A program made the translations under genes and the position numbers. The notes beneath the pieces were generated by a model, which searched no databases, was not told the DNA's origin, and worked only from the letters and a program-made list of their open reading frames with translations. 64,000 nt of DNA from CAWGJF01 sp963715745 (GTDB lineage: Bacteria; Bacteroidota; Ignavibacteria; Ignavibacteriales; Ignavibacteriaceae). Shown in pieces: positions 9,703 through 17,577 of this stretch. Each line of letters begins with the position of its first letter. The first letter of the stretch is position 1. The stretch is from the NCBI GenBank assembly GCA_963715745.1, contig OY970271.1, positions 930,001 through 994,000 on the forward strand, given 5' to 3'.

Positions 9703-12700
9703 TTGTACTTATCAAAACTTGAAATATTTGGTTTTAAATCTTTTGCACAGAAAACCTTAATAAAGTTTAACGAAGGGGTTACTTCTATTGTTGGTCCTAA
9801 TGGATGCGGAAAAACAAACATAGTCGATGCAATCCGCTGGTGTCTGGGTGAACAGAGGAGCAGTGCTTTACGTAGCGATAAAATGGAAAACGTGATCTTC
9901 AATGGAACTTCGTCAAAAAAACCAATGGGAATGGCGGAAGTTTCACTCATTATTGAAAACACAAAAGGTATCCTTCCTACAGAATATACAGATGTTACAA
10001 TCACAAGAAGAATTTTCCGCTCTGGTGAAAGCGAATATCTTCTTAACAAAAATATATGCAGGCTAAAAGATATTGTAAATCTTTTTATGGATACCGGTAT
10101 AGGCGCAAATGCTTATTCTGTTATCGAACTGAAAATGGTTGAAACTATTCTGAGCAGCAAAGCAGAGGAGAGAAGAGTTTTGTTTGAAGAAGCTGCCGGA
10201 GTTAATAAATATAAGTTGCGAAGAAGACTTGCACTCAGGAAACTAGATGAAGTTAAAAGTGATCTTACAAGAGTTACTGATATTGTTTCCGAGGTAACTA
10301 AAAGTGTAAACTCGCTGGAAAGACAAGCACGTAAAGCGGACAGATATAATAATCTTTCAGCCACTTTAAGAGAGCTTGAAATTGGTCTTTCTGAAAGAGA
10401 ATTCTCAATGCTGGAAAAAGATTCTAAAGAGTTGGTTAAGAAACGTGAAAATCTTTTGAATAATAAAATAAGGCTTGAATCCGAAGTCAATAAATCGATA
10501 GATGAACTTTCTTCCCTTCGAAAACAATCCCGGGAAATTGAACATAAGTTAAAAGAAAAAAGAACCGAAGTTGAAAACCAGACAGAAAAAATATTCAACG
10601 TAAAAAATCTTCTTTCAGTTTCTGAAGAAAGAAAAAATTCTCTTAAGTCAAATATAGAAAGATCTTCCGCAGAACTTGAAGAATTGAAAAACAGAAAAGT
10701 CTCTACGGAAAAAGAAATTGAAAACCTGAAACAGCAACTGGAAGAAACCGGAAGACAAATAACTGAATTTGAACAGAAGCAGAAATCATCTCTTGGCAGT
10801 GTTGAAGACAACAAAGAAATGCTTGATAAAAAGAGAGCAAGGATTAAATCCCAATCGGATATTATTGTTGACCAGATGAAAATTCTTAGTACAAGGGAAA
10901 ATGAATTTGAAAATCTGAAAATTTCACTTGCCACTAAAAATAATGCTATAAATGATCTGAACAAAAAAATCCAGTCGCATACTAATGATGTTGCCAAAAC
11001 AGTTGGCTATATTGAAAGCCTTACTGAAGAAAGGGAATCAGTCTCCCAGAAGTTGAATGAAGCAGAATCCGATTACACTTCAAAGCTTGCTGAAAAAGAA
11101 AAGCTTGAAAAAGAATTAAGCAGTTTAAAAAATGAAGAGCTTGAAAGCAGAAGCGTTTTAAAATCCATTGAGGAAAAAATTCTCTTTATTCAAAACCTTG
11201 TCGATAACCTTGAAGGTGTTTCAAAAGGGACCAAAGCGCTGCTTTCTAATTCGGAATGGAGTAAAACTACTCCGGCTTTACTTGCAAATGTTGGCAACGC
11301 AGATGAAAATTACCGACCTGCAGTTGAAGCCGCATTAAAAAATAATTTAAGCAGCATACTTGTTTCCTCAATTGAAGACGTTAAGAATGGCCTTGAATTT
11401 TTAAAAAATAATGAGCTTGGCAGGGCTTCATTTTTATTAAAGAATAATTCTGATCCCGGGAAAAAATATACATCATCAATCCAGAATTTTATTTATAAAA
11501 GAAAAAGAAAAAAGCTCGAGAATCAAAATGGCTTTAAAAGCTGGGCCTCAAAGCTGTTGAAGACAGAGACTCAATGGTTTTCATTCTTTGAAAATATTCT
11601 GGACGATGTTGCCCTGGTTGAAAATATTGAAACAGCTTTTGGACTCTCAAAAAAATTCCGCGAGTTTGGTTTTGTAACTCCGAACGGAGAATTTATTGAT
11701 TCAAACGGAGTAGTTGAAGGCGGTGCTCCTTTAAAAATTGAGGAATCTTTGTTTGGTAAAAAACAATATCTTGATGAGTTAAAAAATGAGTTGCCAGTTC
11801 GTAAAACAAATCTTGAAAAACTTTCTGAAAAAATAAAATATATCGAAGAAAAAATCAGCAAGATTGATTTGAAGCTGCTTTCTGAAAGAGGAAGAATGCT
11901 GGTTAATGATCTTGCAAATCTTGACAAGCAAATTGCACAAATTGAATTCGAAAAGAAAAAAGCTAATGATGAAATAGAGAAATTGTATCAGCAGATTCAA
12001 AACCTTGCTTCCGAATCAAATAAAATTGATAATCAGCTAATTGAAGCATCAAAAAAACTCGATGAAGCAAATAATAATGCTGAACTTGCTCGCCGTGCTT
12101 TGCAGGAACTTGAGGAAGAATTTAATTCCTTTAATCTCGAATTTAATTCGATGGTTACCTCATACAATGAAATGAAACTTGATCTTGAAAGAATGTATGG
12201 CGAAAAAAGGAATCTTGAAAGTTCAATTAAACAGTCTGAATCTTCCATTGAAACAATAAATAAAACTATAGACAGAAGAAAATCCGATATTGAAAATGCA
12301 AACAATGAAATAAATATTTTACAGGGAAAAATTGGTGATTACGAAAAAGAAATTTCTATACTTGAAGAAGTTAAAAATAACCTGCAGTCTGAAGAAGAAA
12401 AAATAGAATCTGATTACCGCGAAGTTAAATCAAAACTGGATAAGCTGGAAACAGATGTAAATAATATTCGTTCTGAAAAAGATAAAATCTCGGATGAAAT
12501 AAGAGATTCTGATATCCGTTCAAATGAAATAAAAATGAAAAAGAAGAATCTTGTTGATCATATTGATGAAAATTATTCTATAAAGCTTGAGGTTAAAGAT
12601 TTTGATGATCTTGATAATTTTGATTTTGACTCGAAGTCAACTGAAGTTCATGAATTAAAGCAGCGGATTAGGAACCTCGGTCCGATTAATCTGCTTGCAT

Positions 12701-13293
12701 ATTCAGAATATGAAGAAGAAAAAAAGAGATTGGAATTTTTAAATAAGCAAAGAGACGACCTTGTTGCTTCTGAAAAAGATGTGATTCAAACCATTGAAGA
12801 AATTAACCGGACTGCACAGGAAAAATTTTCTGAAACTTTTAATCTTATAAAAGAAAATTTCATTAAAGTTTTTCGAACACTTTTTAATCCCGGTGATGAA
12901 GCAGATCTCAGGCTTGAAGAAGATGCAGATCCGCTTGAAGCAAAGATTGAAATAATTGCAAAGCCGAAAGGAAAACGTCCGACTTCAATCGAACTGTTAT
13001 CAGGAGGTGAAAAAACTTTAACTGCAATTGCATTATTGTTTGCAATTTATCTTGTAAAACCAAGTCCGTTCTGTATTCTTGATGAAATTGATGCGCCGCT
13101 TGATGATGCGAACATTGACCGCTTCACCAGAATTTTAAAAGATTTCAGCAAGGATACTCAATTCATTGTTGTAACCCATAACAAAAGAACAATGGAATCT
13201 GCAGAAACACTTTACGGGGTTACTATGCAGGAAGAGGGAATTTCAAAGCTTGTAAGTGTCAGGTTCAACGAGGACCTGAATCTTGTCTCTTAG
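9703..13293 (+). CDS. smc: Chromosome segregation ATPase SMC
   Basis: A 1,196-residue condensin subunit that extrudes and organises DNA loops as a dimer with ScpA and ScpB (neither is in the window). Walker A GPNGCGKTN is near residue 31. Long coiled coils flank a hinge at about 505-660. The ABC signature LLSGGEKT is near 1098 and Walker B CILDEIDAPLDD near 1123. The start is TTG at 9703; the AGAGGG ribosome binding site begins within the stop region of the preceding gene, suggesting translational coupling. Length and order are normal. Confidence 0.97.
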   Translation: MYLSKLEIFGFKSFAQKTLIKFNEGVTSIVGPNGCGKTNIVDAIRWCLGEQRSSALRSDKMENVIFNGTSSKKPMGMAEVSLIIENTKGILPTEYTDVTITRRIFRSGESEYLLNKNICRLKDIVNLFMDTGIGANAYSVIELKMVETILSSKAEERRVLFEEAAGVNKYKLRRRLALRKLDEVKSDLTRVTDIVSEVTKSVNSLERQARKADRYNNLSATLRELEIGLSEREFSMLEKDSKELVKKRENLLNNKIRLESEVNKSIDELSSLRKQSREIEHKLKEKRTEVENQTEKIFNVKNLLSVSEERKNSLKSNIERSSAELEELKNRKVSTEKEIENLKQQLEETGRQITEFEQKQKSSLGSVEDNKEMLDKKRARIKSQSDIIVDQMKILSTRENEFENLKISLATKNNAINDLNKKIQSHTNDVAKTVGYIESLTEERESVSQKLNEAESDYTSKLAEKEKLEKELSSLKNEELESRSVLKSIEEKILFIQNLVDNLEGVSKGTKALLSNSEWSKTTPALLANVGNADENYRPAVEAALKNNLSSILVSSIEDVKNGLEFLKNNELGRASFLLKNNSDPGKKYTSSIQNFIYKRKRKKLENQNGFKSWASKLLKTETQWFSFFENILDDVALVENIETAFGLSKKFREFGFVTPNGEFIDSNGVVEGGAPLKIEESLFGKKQYLDELKNELPVRKTNLEKLSEKIKYIEEKISKIDLKLLSERGRMLVNDLANLDKQIAQIEFEKKKANDEIEKLYQQIQNLASESNKIDNQLIEASKKLDEANNNAELARRALQELEEEFNSFNLEFNSMVTSYNEMKLDLERMYGEKRNLESSIKQSESSIETINKTIDRRKSDIENANNEINILQGKIGDYEKEISILEEVKNNLQSEEEKIESDYREVKSKLDKLETDVNNIRSEKDKISDEIRDSDIRSNEIKMKKKNLVDHIDENYSIKLEVKDFDDLDNFDFDSKSTEVHELKQRIRNLGPINLLAYSEYEEEKKRLEFLNKQRDDLVASEKDVIQTIEEINRTAQEKFSETFNLIKENFIKVFRTLFNPGDEADLRLEEDADPLEAKIEIIAKPKGKRPTSIELLSGGEKTLTAIALLFAIYLVKPSPFCILDEIDAPLDDANIDRFTRILKDFSKDTQFIVVTHNKRTMESAETLYGVTMQEEGISKLVSVRFNEDLNLVS

Positions 13294-13325
13294 TTTGAAT
13301 TCACACACCTTTTAATTCAAATTTT
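13294..13325 (+). terminator. Candidate terminator after smc
   Basis: TTTGAATT at 13294-13301 pairs with AATTCAAA at 13314-13321 (8 bp, A+T-rich, 12-base loop), followed by TTTT. It begins directly after the smc stop. The stem is weak in G+C, so efficiency is uncertain. Confidence 0.35.
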
Positions 13326-13351
13326 AGGAAAAGTGATTCAGTAAAAAACAG

Positions 13352-14074
13352 ATGCAGAAAAAGAATTTCAAAATATTTGTTGACTTTGATGGGACGATAA
13401 CAAAAGAAGATGTCGGGGAAGGTATTTTCAGGAAGTTTGGCAAATCGGAAATTGTAAATAAAGTTATTGATGATCTGCTGAGTGACAGAATTTCATCACG
13501 CGAATGCTGGGAAGTTTTATGTGAATCTACCGGTATTATTGACCAAACTGAATTAAATAATTTTATAGACAAAATTGAAATCGAAGATGATTTTTCAGAA
13601 TTTATTAATTTTTGTCAGGATAATGAGTTTGAAATTTTTGTTTTAAGCGATGGATTCGATTATTATCTTAAAAAAATATTGGAAAGAGAAAACCTAAATG
13701 GTTTAAAATATTTTGCAAATACATTGGAAGTAAAAAATGGAAAACTTATTCCGTCATTTCCTTATTTTAAAGCTGACTTTGTCAGCTCTGCAAACTGTAA
13801 AAGAGACCATATTATAAATAACAGCAGTGATGATGATTATACCGTCTTTATCGGCGATGGAAATTCAGATAAAGATGCTGTGCTTTACAGTGATTTTATT
13901 TTTGCAAAAAGTGACCTGTTAAGATTTTGCGAAATGGAAAGAATAACCTATTTCCCATTCAAAAGATTTTATGATGTTATCAGCAGGCTGGAAGAGCTAA
14001 TGAATAAAAAGAGATTGAAAAAAAGACACCAGGCACAGTTAAAAAGACGTGAAGCTTATATTGTTGAACACTAA
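13352..14074 (+). CDS. HAD-family phosphatase (MtnX/SerB-like)
   Basis: A 240-residue haloacid dehalogenase phosphatase. Motif I is DFDGTIT with catalytic Asp11 and Asp13, motif II is the Ser in VLSDGF, and motif IV is FIGDGNSDKDA. The overall pattern resembles MtnX (2-hydroxy-3-keto-5-methylthiopentenyl-1-phosphate phosphatase) and phosphoserine phosphatases. No methionine-salvage or serine-synthesis gene is adjacent, so the substrate is open. A very basic tail (MNKKRLKKRHQAQLKRR) precedes the end. It is followed 19 bp later by the methyltransferase-like gene. Confidence 0.75.
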   Translation: MQKKNFKIFVDFDGTITKEDVGEGIFRKFGKSEIVNKVIDDLLSDRISSRECWEVLCESTGIIDQTELNNFIDKIEIEDDFSEFINFCQDNEFEIFVLSDGFDYYLKKILERENLNGLKYFANTLEVKNGKLIPSFPYFKADFVSSANCKRDHIINNSSDDDYTVFIGDGNSDKDAVLYSDFIFAKSDLLRFCEMERITYFPFKRFYDVISRLEELMNKKRLKKRHQAQLKRREAYIVEH

Positions 14075-14093
14075 AAAAGATTGAGCATATTTT

Positions 14094-14687
14094 TTGAATA
14101 AACTCGCAAAGATATTTTTTAAATATAGAAGCTACACTCCACTTCCGTTTTTGGTTATAATGTACATTTTTTTTAACGCAAGCCAAATCAGTTTAATCGC
14201 TGGGTTTGCTGTTGCTTTAATCGGAGAATTAATAAGATTCTGGGGTGTTAGCTGGGCTGGAAGTGAAACAAGGACAACAAGTGGAGTTGGCAGCTCATAC
14301 CTTGTTATCAGCGGGCCATTTGCTCATGTAAGAAATCCGCTTTACATCGGGAATATTTTAATGTATTTCGGTTTGGGAATAATGTCTTTTTCACTTTTTC
14401 CTTATTTGCAGATTATTGCTTTGCTCTTTTTTCTTTTTCAATATTTTTTGATTGTTGGTGAAGAGGAAGAATATCTTGCAAAAAAATATGGACCAGATTA
14501 TGAGGAGTTCAAAAAAAACGTTCCTGCTTTTTTCCCGAGAATTACTCCGTACAAAAATGAAAAAATTATTCAACCTCAGGTGAACTTTAAGAAAGGATTA
14601 AAATCTGAAACAAGAACATTGCAGGCTTTTCTTTTTATTTCATTATCTATGCTGGTTATCTGGCTTATAAAAAATAATATGATTTGA
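14094..14687 (+). CDS. Isoprenylcysteine carboxyl methyltransferase-like membrane protein
   Basis: A 197-residue integral membrane protein with about five helices. The pattern GPFAHVRNPLYIGN followed by VGEEEEYLAKKYGPDYEEF is the SAM-binding signature of the bacterial ICMT/PEMT-like methyltransferase family. The methyl acceptor is unknown for nearly all bacterial members. The start is TTG at 14094. It lies 4 bp upstream of lpxB, so a role in envelope lipid modification is a reasonable guess from context only. Confidence 0.75.
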   Translation: MNKLAKIFFKYRSYTPLPFLVIMYIFFNASQISLIAGFAVALIGELIRFWGVSWAGSETRTTSGVGSSYLVISGPFAHVRNPLYIGNILMYFGLGIMSFSLFPYLQIIALLFFLFQYFLIVGEEEEYLAKKYGPDYEEFKKNVPAFFPRITPYKNEKIIQPQVNFKKGLKSETRTLQAFLFISLSMLVIWLIKNNMI

Positions 14688-14691
14688 TCTG

Positions 14692-15834
14692 ATGACAAAC
14701 GATGAGGAAATATTAATAATTGCGGGGGAAGTTTCAGGAGACTTGATTGGAGCAGGATTAATTGAACAATTTAAAAAAATGAATCCATCACTGAAAATTT
14801 CCGGAATCGGTGGAGAGAAAATGAAAAGTGCGGGAATGGATTTGATCTTTCATATAAACCAGATGGCATTCTTAGGTTTCTGGGAAGTGTTGAAGCATTA
14901 TCCCTTTATCAGAAAAGTAAGGAACAAAATTTTAGAAAGAGTCGCAGATAATAAAATAAAGTATGCTGTGCTGATCGATTATCCAGGCTTCAATCTGAAT
15001 ATTACTCCTGAATTGAAAAAATTGAGAGTGAAAATTTTTTATTACGTAAGTCCGCAGCTTTGGGCCTGGGGAGCTGGAAGAGTAAAAAAGATTCAGAAGT
15101 TCATTGAAAAAATGCTTGTGATTTTTCCATTTGAAAAAGATTTTTATAAAAAATTAGACGTAGATGTTGAATTTGTCGGTCACCCTCTTGTTGAAAGGGT
15201 GAACAGCTATTCTTTTCTATCACGAGATGAACTTTACGAAAAATTAAATCTTGAAAAAGGAAAAGAAATTTTATTGTTACTGCCCGGAAGCAGGAAACAG
15301 GAAATTGAAAGAATTTTCCCGGAAGTAATAAAAGCAGCTAATAAGCTTTCAGACAAATTTAAATTGCAGATTGTTGTTGCGTGTTCTTCAAACATTGAAA
15401 TGAGTATTTTTAATGAATTAGCAAACGGAATAAAATTTAATCTGGCTTCAGACCTTACTTATGAGTTAATGAAGTATTCGAAGTTTGGAATTATCAAGTC
15501 CGGAACTTCAACTCTTGAGGCCGGTTATTTTTCTTTACCCATGGTTGTAGTTTATAAAACAAGTGCCGCTTCATATCTAATCGGGAGTAATCTTATAAAG
15601 ATTGATAAGATTGCAATGGCAAATATTATTTTAGGTGAGAGTGTTGTGCCGGAATTAATTCAATCGGAAGTAAATGAACATAATATTTTCGAACAAAGTC
15701 AAAAAATACTGTCCAATGATTCAGAATATAAAAGAATTAAAGCAAGTCTGGGAAAAATTAAAAATCTGCTTGGTGAAGCCGGAGCTTCAGAAAAAGCAGC
15801 CAAAAGTATTTTAGCATTGATGAATGAGTCTTAA
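14692..15834 (+). CDS. lpxB: Lipid-A-disaccharide synthase
   Basis: Condenses UDP-2,3-diacylglucosamine with lipid X to form the lipid A disaccharide (GT19 family, inner face of the inner membrane). At 380 residues it is the usual size. IIAGEVSGDLIGAGL opens the protein; YVSPQLWAWGAGR and LLLPGSRKQEI are diagnostic. It overlaps the next acyltransferase gene by 11 bp, and lpxK follows, forming a compact lipid A operon. Confidence 0.95.
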   Translation: MTNDEEILIIAGEVSGDLIGAGLIEQFKKMNPSLKISGIGGEKMKSAGMDLIFHINQMAFLGFWEVLKHYPFIRKVRNKILERVADNKIKYAVLIDYPGFNLNITPELKKLRVKIFYYVSPQLWAWGAGRVKKIQKFIEKMLVIFPFEKDFYKKLDVDVEFVGHPLVERVNSYSFLSRDELYEKLNLEKGKEILLLLPGSRKQEIERIFPEVIKAANKLSDKFKLQIVVACSSNIEMSIFNELANGIKFNLASDLTYELMKYSKFGIIKSGTSTLEAGYFSLPMVVVYKTSAASYLIGSNLIKIDKIAMANIILGESVVPELIQSEVNEHNIFEQSQKILSNDSEYKRIKASLGKIKNLLGEAGASEKAAKSILALMNES

Positions 15835-16483
15835 ATCACTTAAAAGAAGAACACTGAAATTTATTGGCAACATTTTTATAAAATCAGCCGTTACTCTGCT
15901 GTGCAAAAGTTTAAAGATTAAAATCAGGAACAAAAAAACAATTGATGATCTGATTGATAACAAAGAAAATTTTGTTATTGCGTTCTGGCATGGGACAATG
16001 CTTGTGCCTTGGTTTATACAGAACAGGAAAAATATGGCTGCATTAATAAGTCAGAGTAAAGACGGTGAATTATTAACAAAACTTTTGGAACATTGGAATT
16101 ACAAAGTTGTTCGTGGGTCAAGCAGTTCTGGTGGTGAGGCTGCACTTGGAAATATCATTGATCTGATTAAACAAAATTATTCAGTTGCAATTACACCTGA
16201 TGGACCAAGGGGACCAGGTTATAAATTTAAAGCCGGTGCTGTTGTCGCTGCAAAAAAATCGCAGGTTCCGTTAGTACTTTTGGGTGTTGCGTATAAAAGA
16301 AAAAAAGTATTAAAAAGCTGGGATCATTTTGAAGTGCCGTATTTTTTTTCACAGGCAAATGTGATTTTTTCTGATCCGATTTTTATTTCATCAGAATTAA
16401 ACTATGATCAAACTTCGGAAATGATATTAAAATGTGAACAGCAATTGAATGATTTACAGAAACAAGCCGGAATTTCTAACTGA
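15824..16483 (+). CDS. Lysophospholipid acyltransferase-like protein (DUF374), probable lipid A acyltransferase
   Basis: A 219-residue protein with FWHGTMLVPWF (catalytic His region) and ITPDGPRGPGYKFKAG, the signature of the DUF374 group of the LPLAT superfamily. Members often occur in lpx operons and are thought to add secondary acyl chains to lipid A or a related lipid. Position between lpxB (11 bp overlap) and lpxK (6 bp gap) supports that role. It is not a classical LpxL/LpxM by sequence pattern. The exact acceptor is inference. Confidence 0.8.
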   Translation: MSLKSLKRRTLKFIGNIFIKSAVTLLCKSLKIKIRNKKTIDDLIDNKENFVIAFWHGTMLVPWFIQNRKNMAALISQSKDGELLTKLLEHWNYKVVRGSSSSGGEAALGNIIDLIKQNYSVAITPDGPRGPGYKFKAGAVVAAKKSQVPLVLLGVAYKRKKVLKSWDHFEVPYFFSQANVIFSDPIFISSELNYDQTSEMILKCEQQLNDLQKQAGISN

Positions 16484-16489
16484 GATTTT

Positions 16490-17530
16490 ATGATTATTAG
16501 AGTATTTTTATATCCTTTTGTCCCGGTTTACTGGATGCTATCATCCATCAGAAATTATTTTTTTGATAAAGGCATTTTCCAGTCAAAAAAAGTAAATGCA
16601 ACTGTAATATCTGTGGGGAATATCACAATTGGCGGCTCGGGTAAGACGCCAGCAACGATTTTTTTAACTGAAATGCTTAAAAATGAAGGAAAAAAGGTCG
16701 GAGTTCTTAGTCGTGGCTACGGTCGAAGCTCAAAAGGCTTTATTTTTGTATCCGACGGAAGTAAAATTTTGACAAATGTTGAAAAAAGCGGAGACGAAAT
16801 TTATCACACAGTGATGGACTGCAAAGTGCCAGCTGCTGTTTGTGAAAACAGGGTTGAAGGTGCAGAAAAATTAATTGATCAAACAGGAATTGATACTTTA
16901 GTTCTTGATGATGCTTTTCAGCATAGATGGATTTTAAGAAATGTTGATCTTGTATTGATGGATCAAAGATTTCTGGTTGAAGGTAATTCGGTTTCAAAAA
17001 CTTTATTGCCAGTTGGATTGATGAGAGAATCCTTTAATTCTCTTAAAAGAGCTGATGCAATTATTTTCAACCGGAAATTCATGGCTCGTAAAGAACTGCC
17101 AGGTGATTTAATTAAAAAGATTCCGGAGAAACCTGTTTTTTATGCTTACTATAAAGCAATTAGCTTTATTGATTTAAAAACAAAAGCTGAATATTCATTA
17201 GAAGAATTTAAAGGACAAAAAAGTCTTGTTGTTTCGGGTATCGCAAATCCAAAATCTTTTTTAAATGTACTTTCACAGACTAATGTTGATACATCAAACA
17301 AATTAATTTTCAGGGATCATAAAAATTATACGATTAATGATGTACAGGAGATCAGGAAAAAATTTTATTCAACAAATTCACACTCTGTTGTAACAACAGA
17401 AAAAGATGCAGTTAAGCTGACAAGTTATACTGTTGATCTTGATGATATAGATATTTTTTATCTTAAAATAAAAATGAAAATGGATGATGAAAGCTCTTTC
17501 AGAAATTTCATCCTGAAAAATATAAACTAA
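16490..17530 (+). CDS. lpxK: Tetraacyldisaccharide 4'-kinase
   Basis: Phosphorylates the 4' position of the lipid A disaccharide at the inner membrane. The 346-residue protein has an N-terminal hydrophobic anchor (VFLYPFVPVYWMLS), the P-loop ISVGNITIGGSGKTPA (about 40-55), SRGYGRSSKG, and LDDAFQHRWI with acidic catalytic residues. It is the last gene of the lpxB-LPLAT-lpxK group; a separate strong ribosome binding site then begins ppdK. Confidence 0.95.
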   Translation: MIIRVFLYPFVPVYWMLSSIRNYFFDKGIFQSKKVNATVISVGNITIGGSGKTPATIFLTEMLKNEGKKVGVLSRGYGRSSKGFIFVSDGSKILTNVEKSGDEIYHTVMDCKVPAAVCENRVEGAEKLIDQTGIDTLVLDDAFQHRWILRNVDLVLMDQRFLVEGNSVSKTLLPVGLMRESFNSLKRADAIIFNRKFMARKELPGDLIKKIPEKPVFYAYYKAISFIDLKTKAEYSLEEFKGQKSLVVSGIANPKSFLNVLSQTNVDTSNKLIFRDHKNYTINDVQEIRKKFYSTNSHSVVTTEKDAVKLTSYTVDLDDIDIFYLKIKMKMDDESSFRNFILKNIN

Positions 17531-17577
17531 CTTAACTGAAGTAACAAAGAATTAAACTACATACGGAGGTAGTCTAG

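Noticed and set aside
10113..10997. 294-residue minus-strand frame inside smc
   Set aside because: Serine/leucine-rich shadow of the Glu/Lys-rich coiled coil on the other strand; no ribosome binding site or family resemblance.
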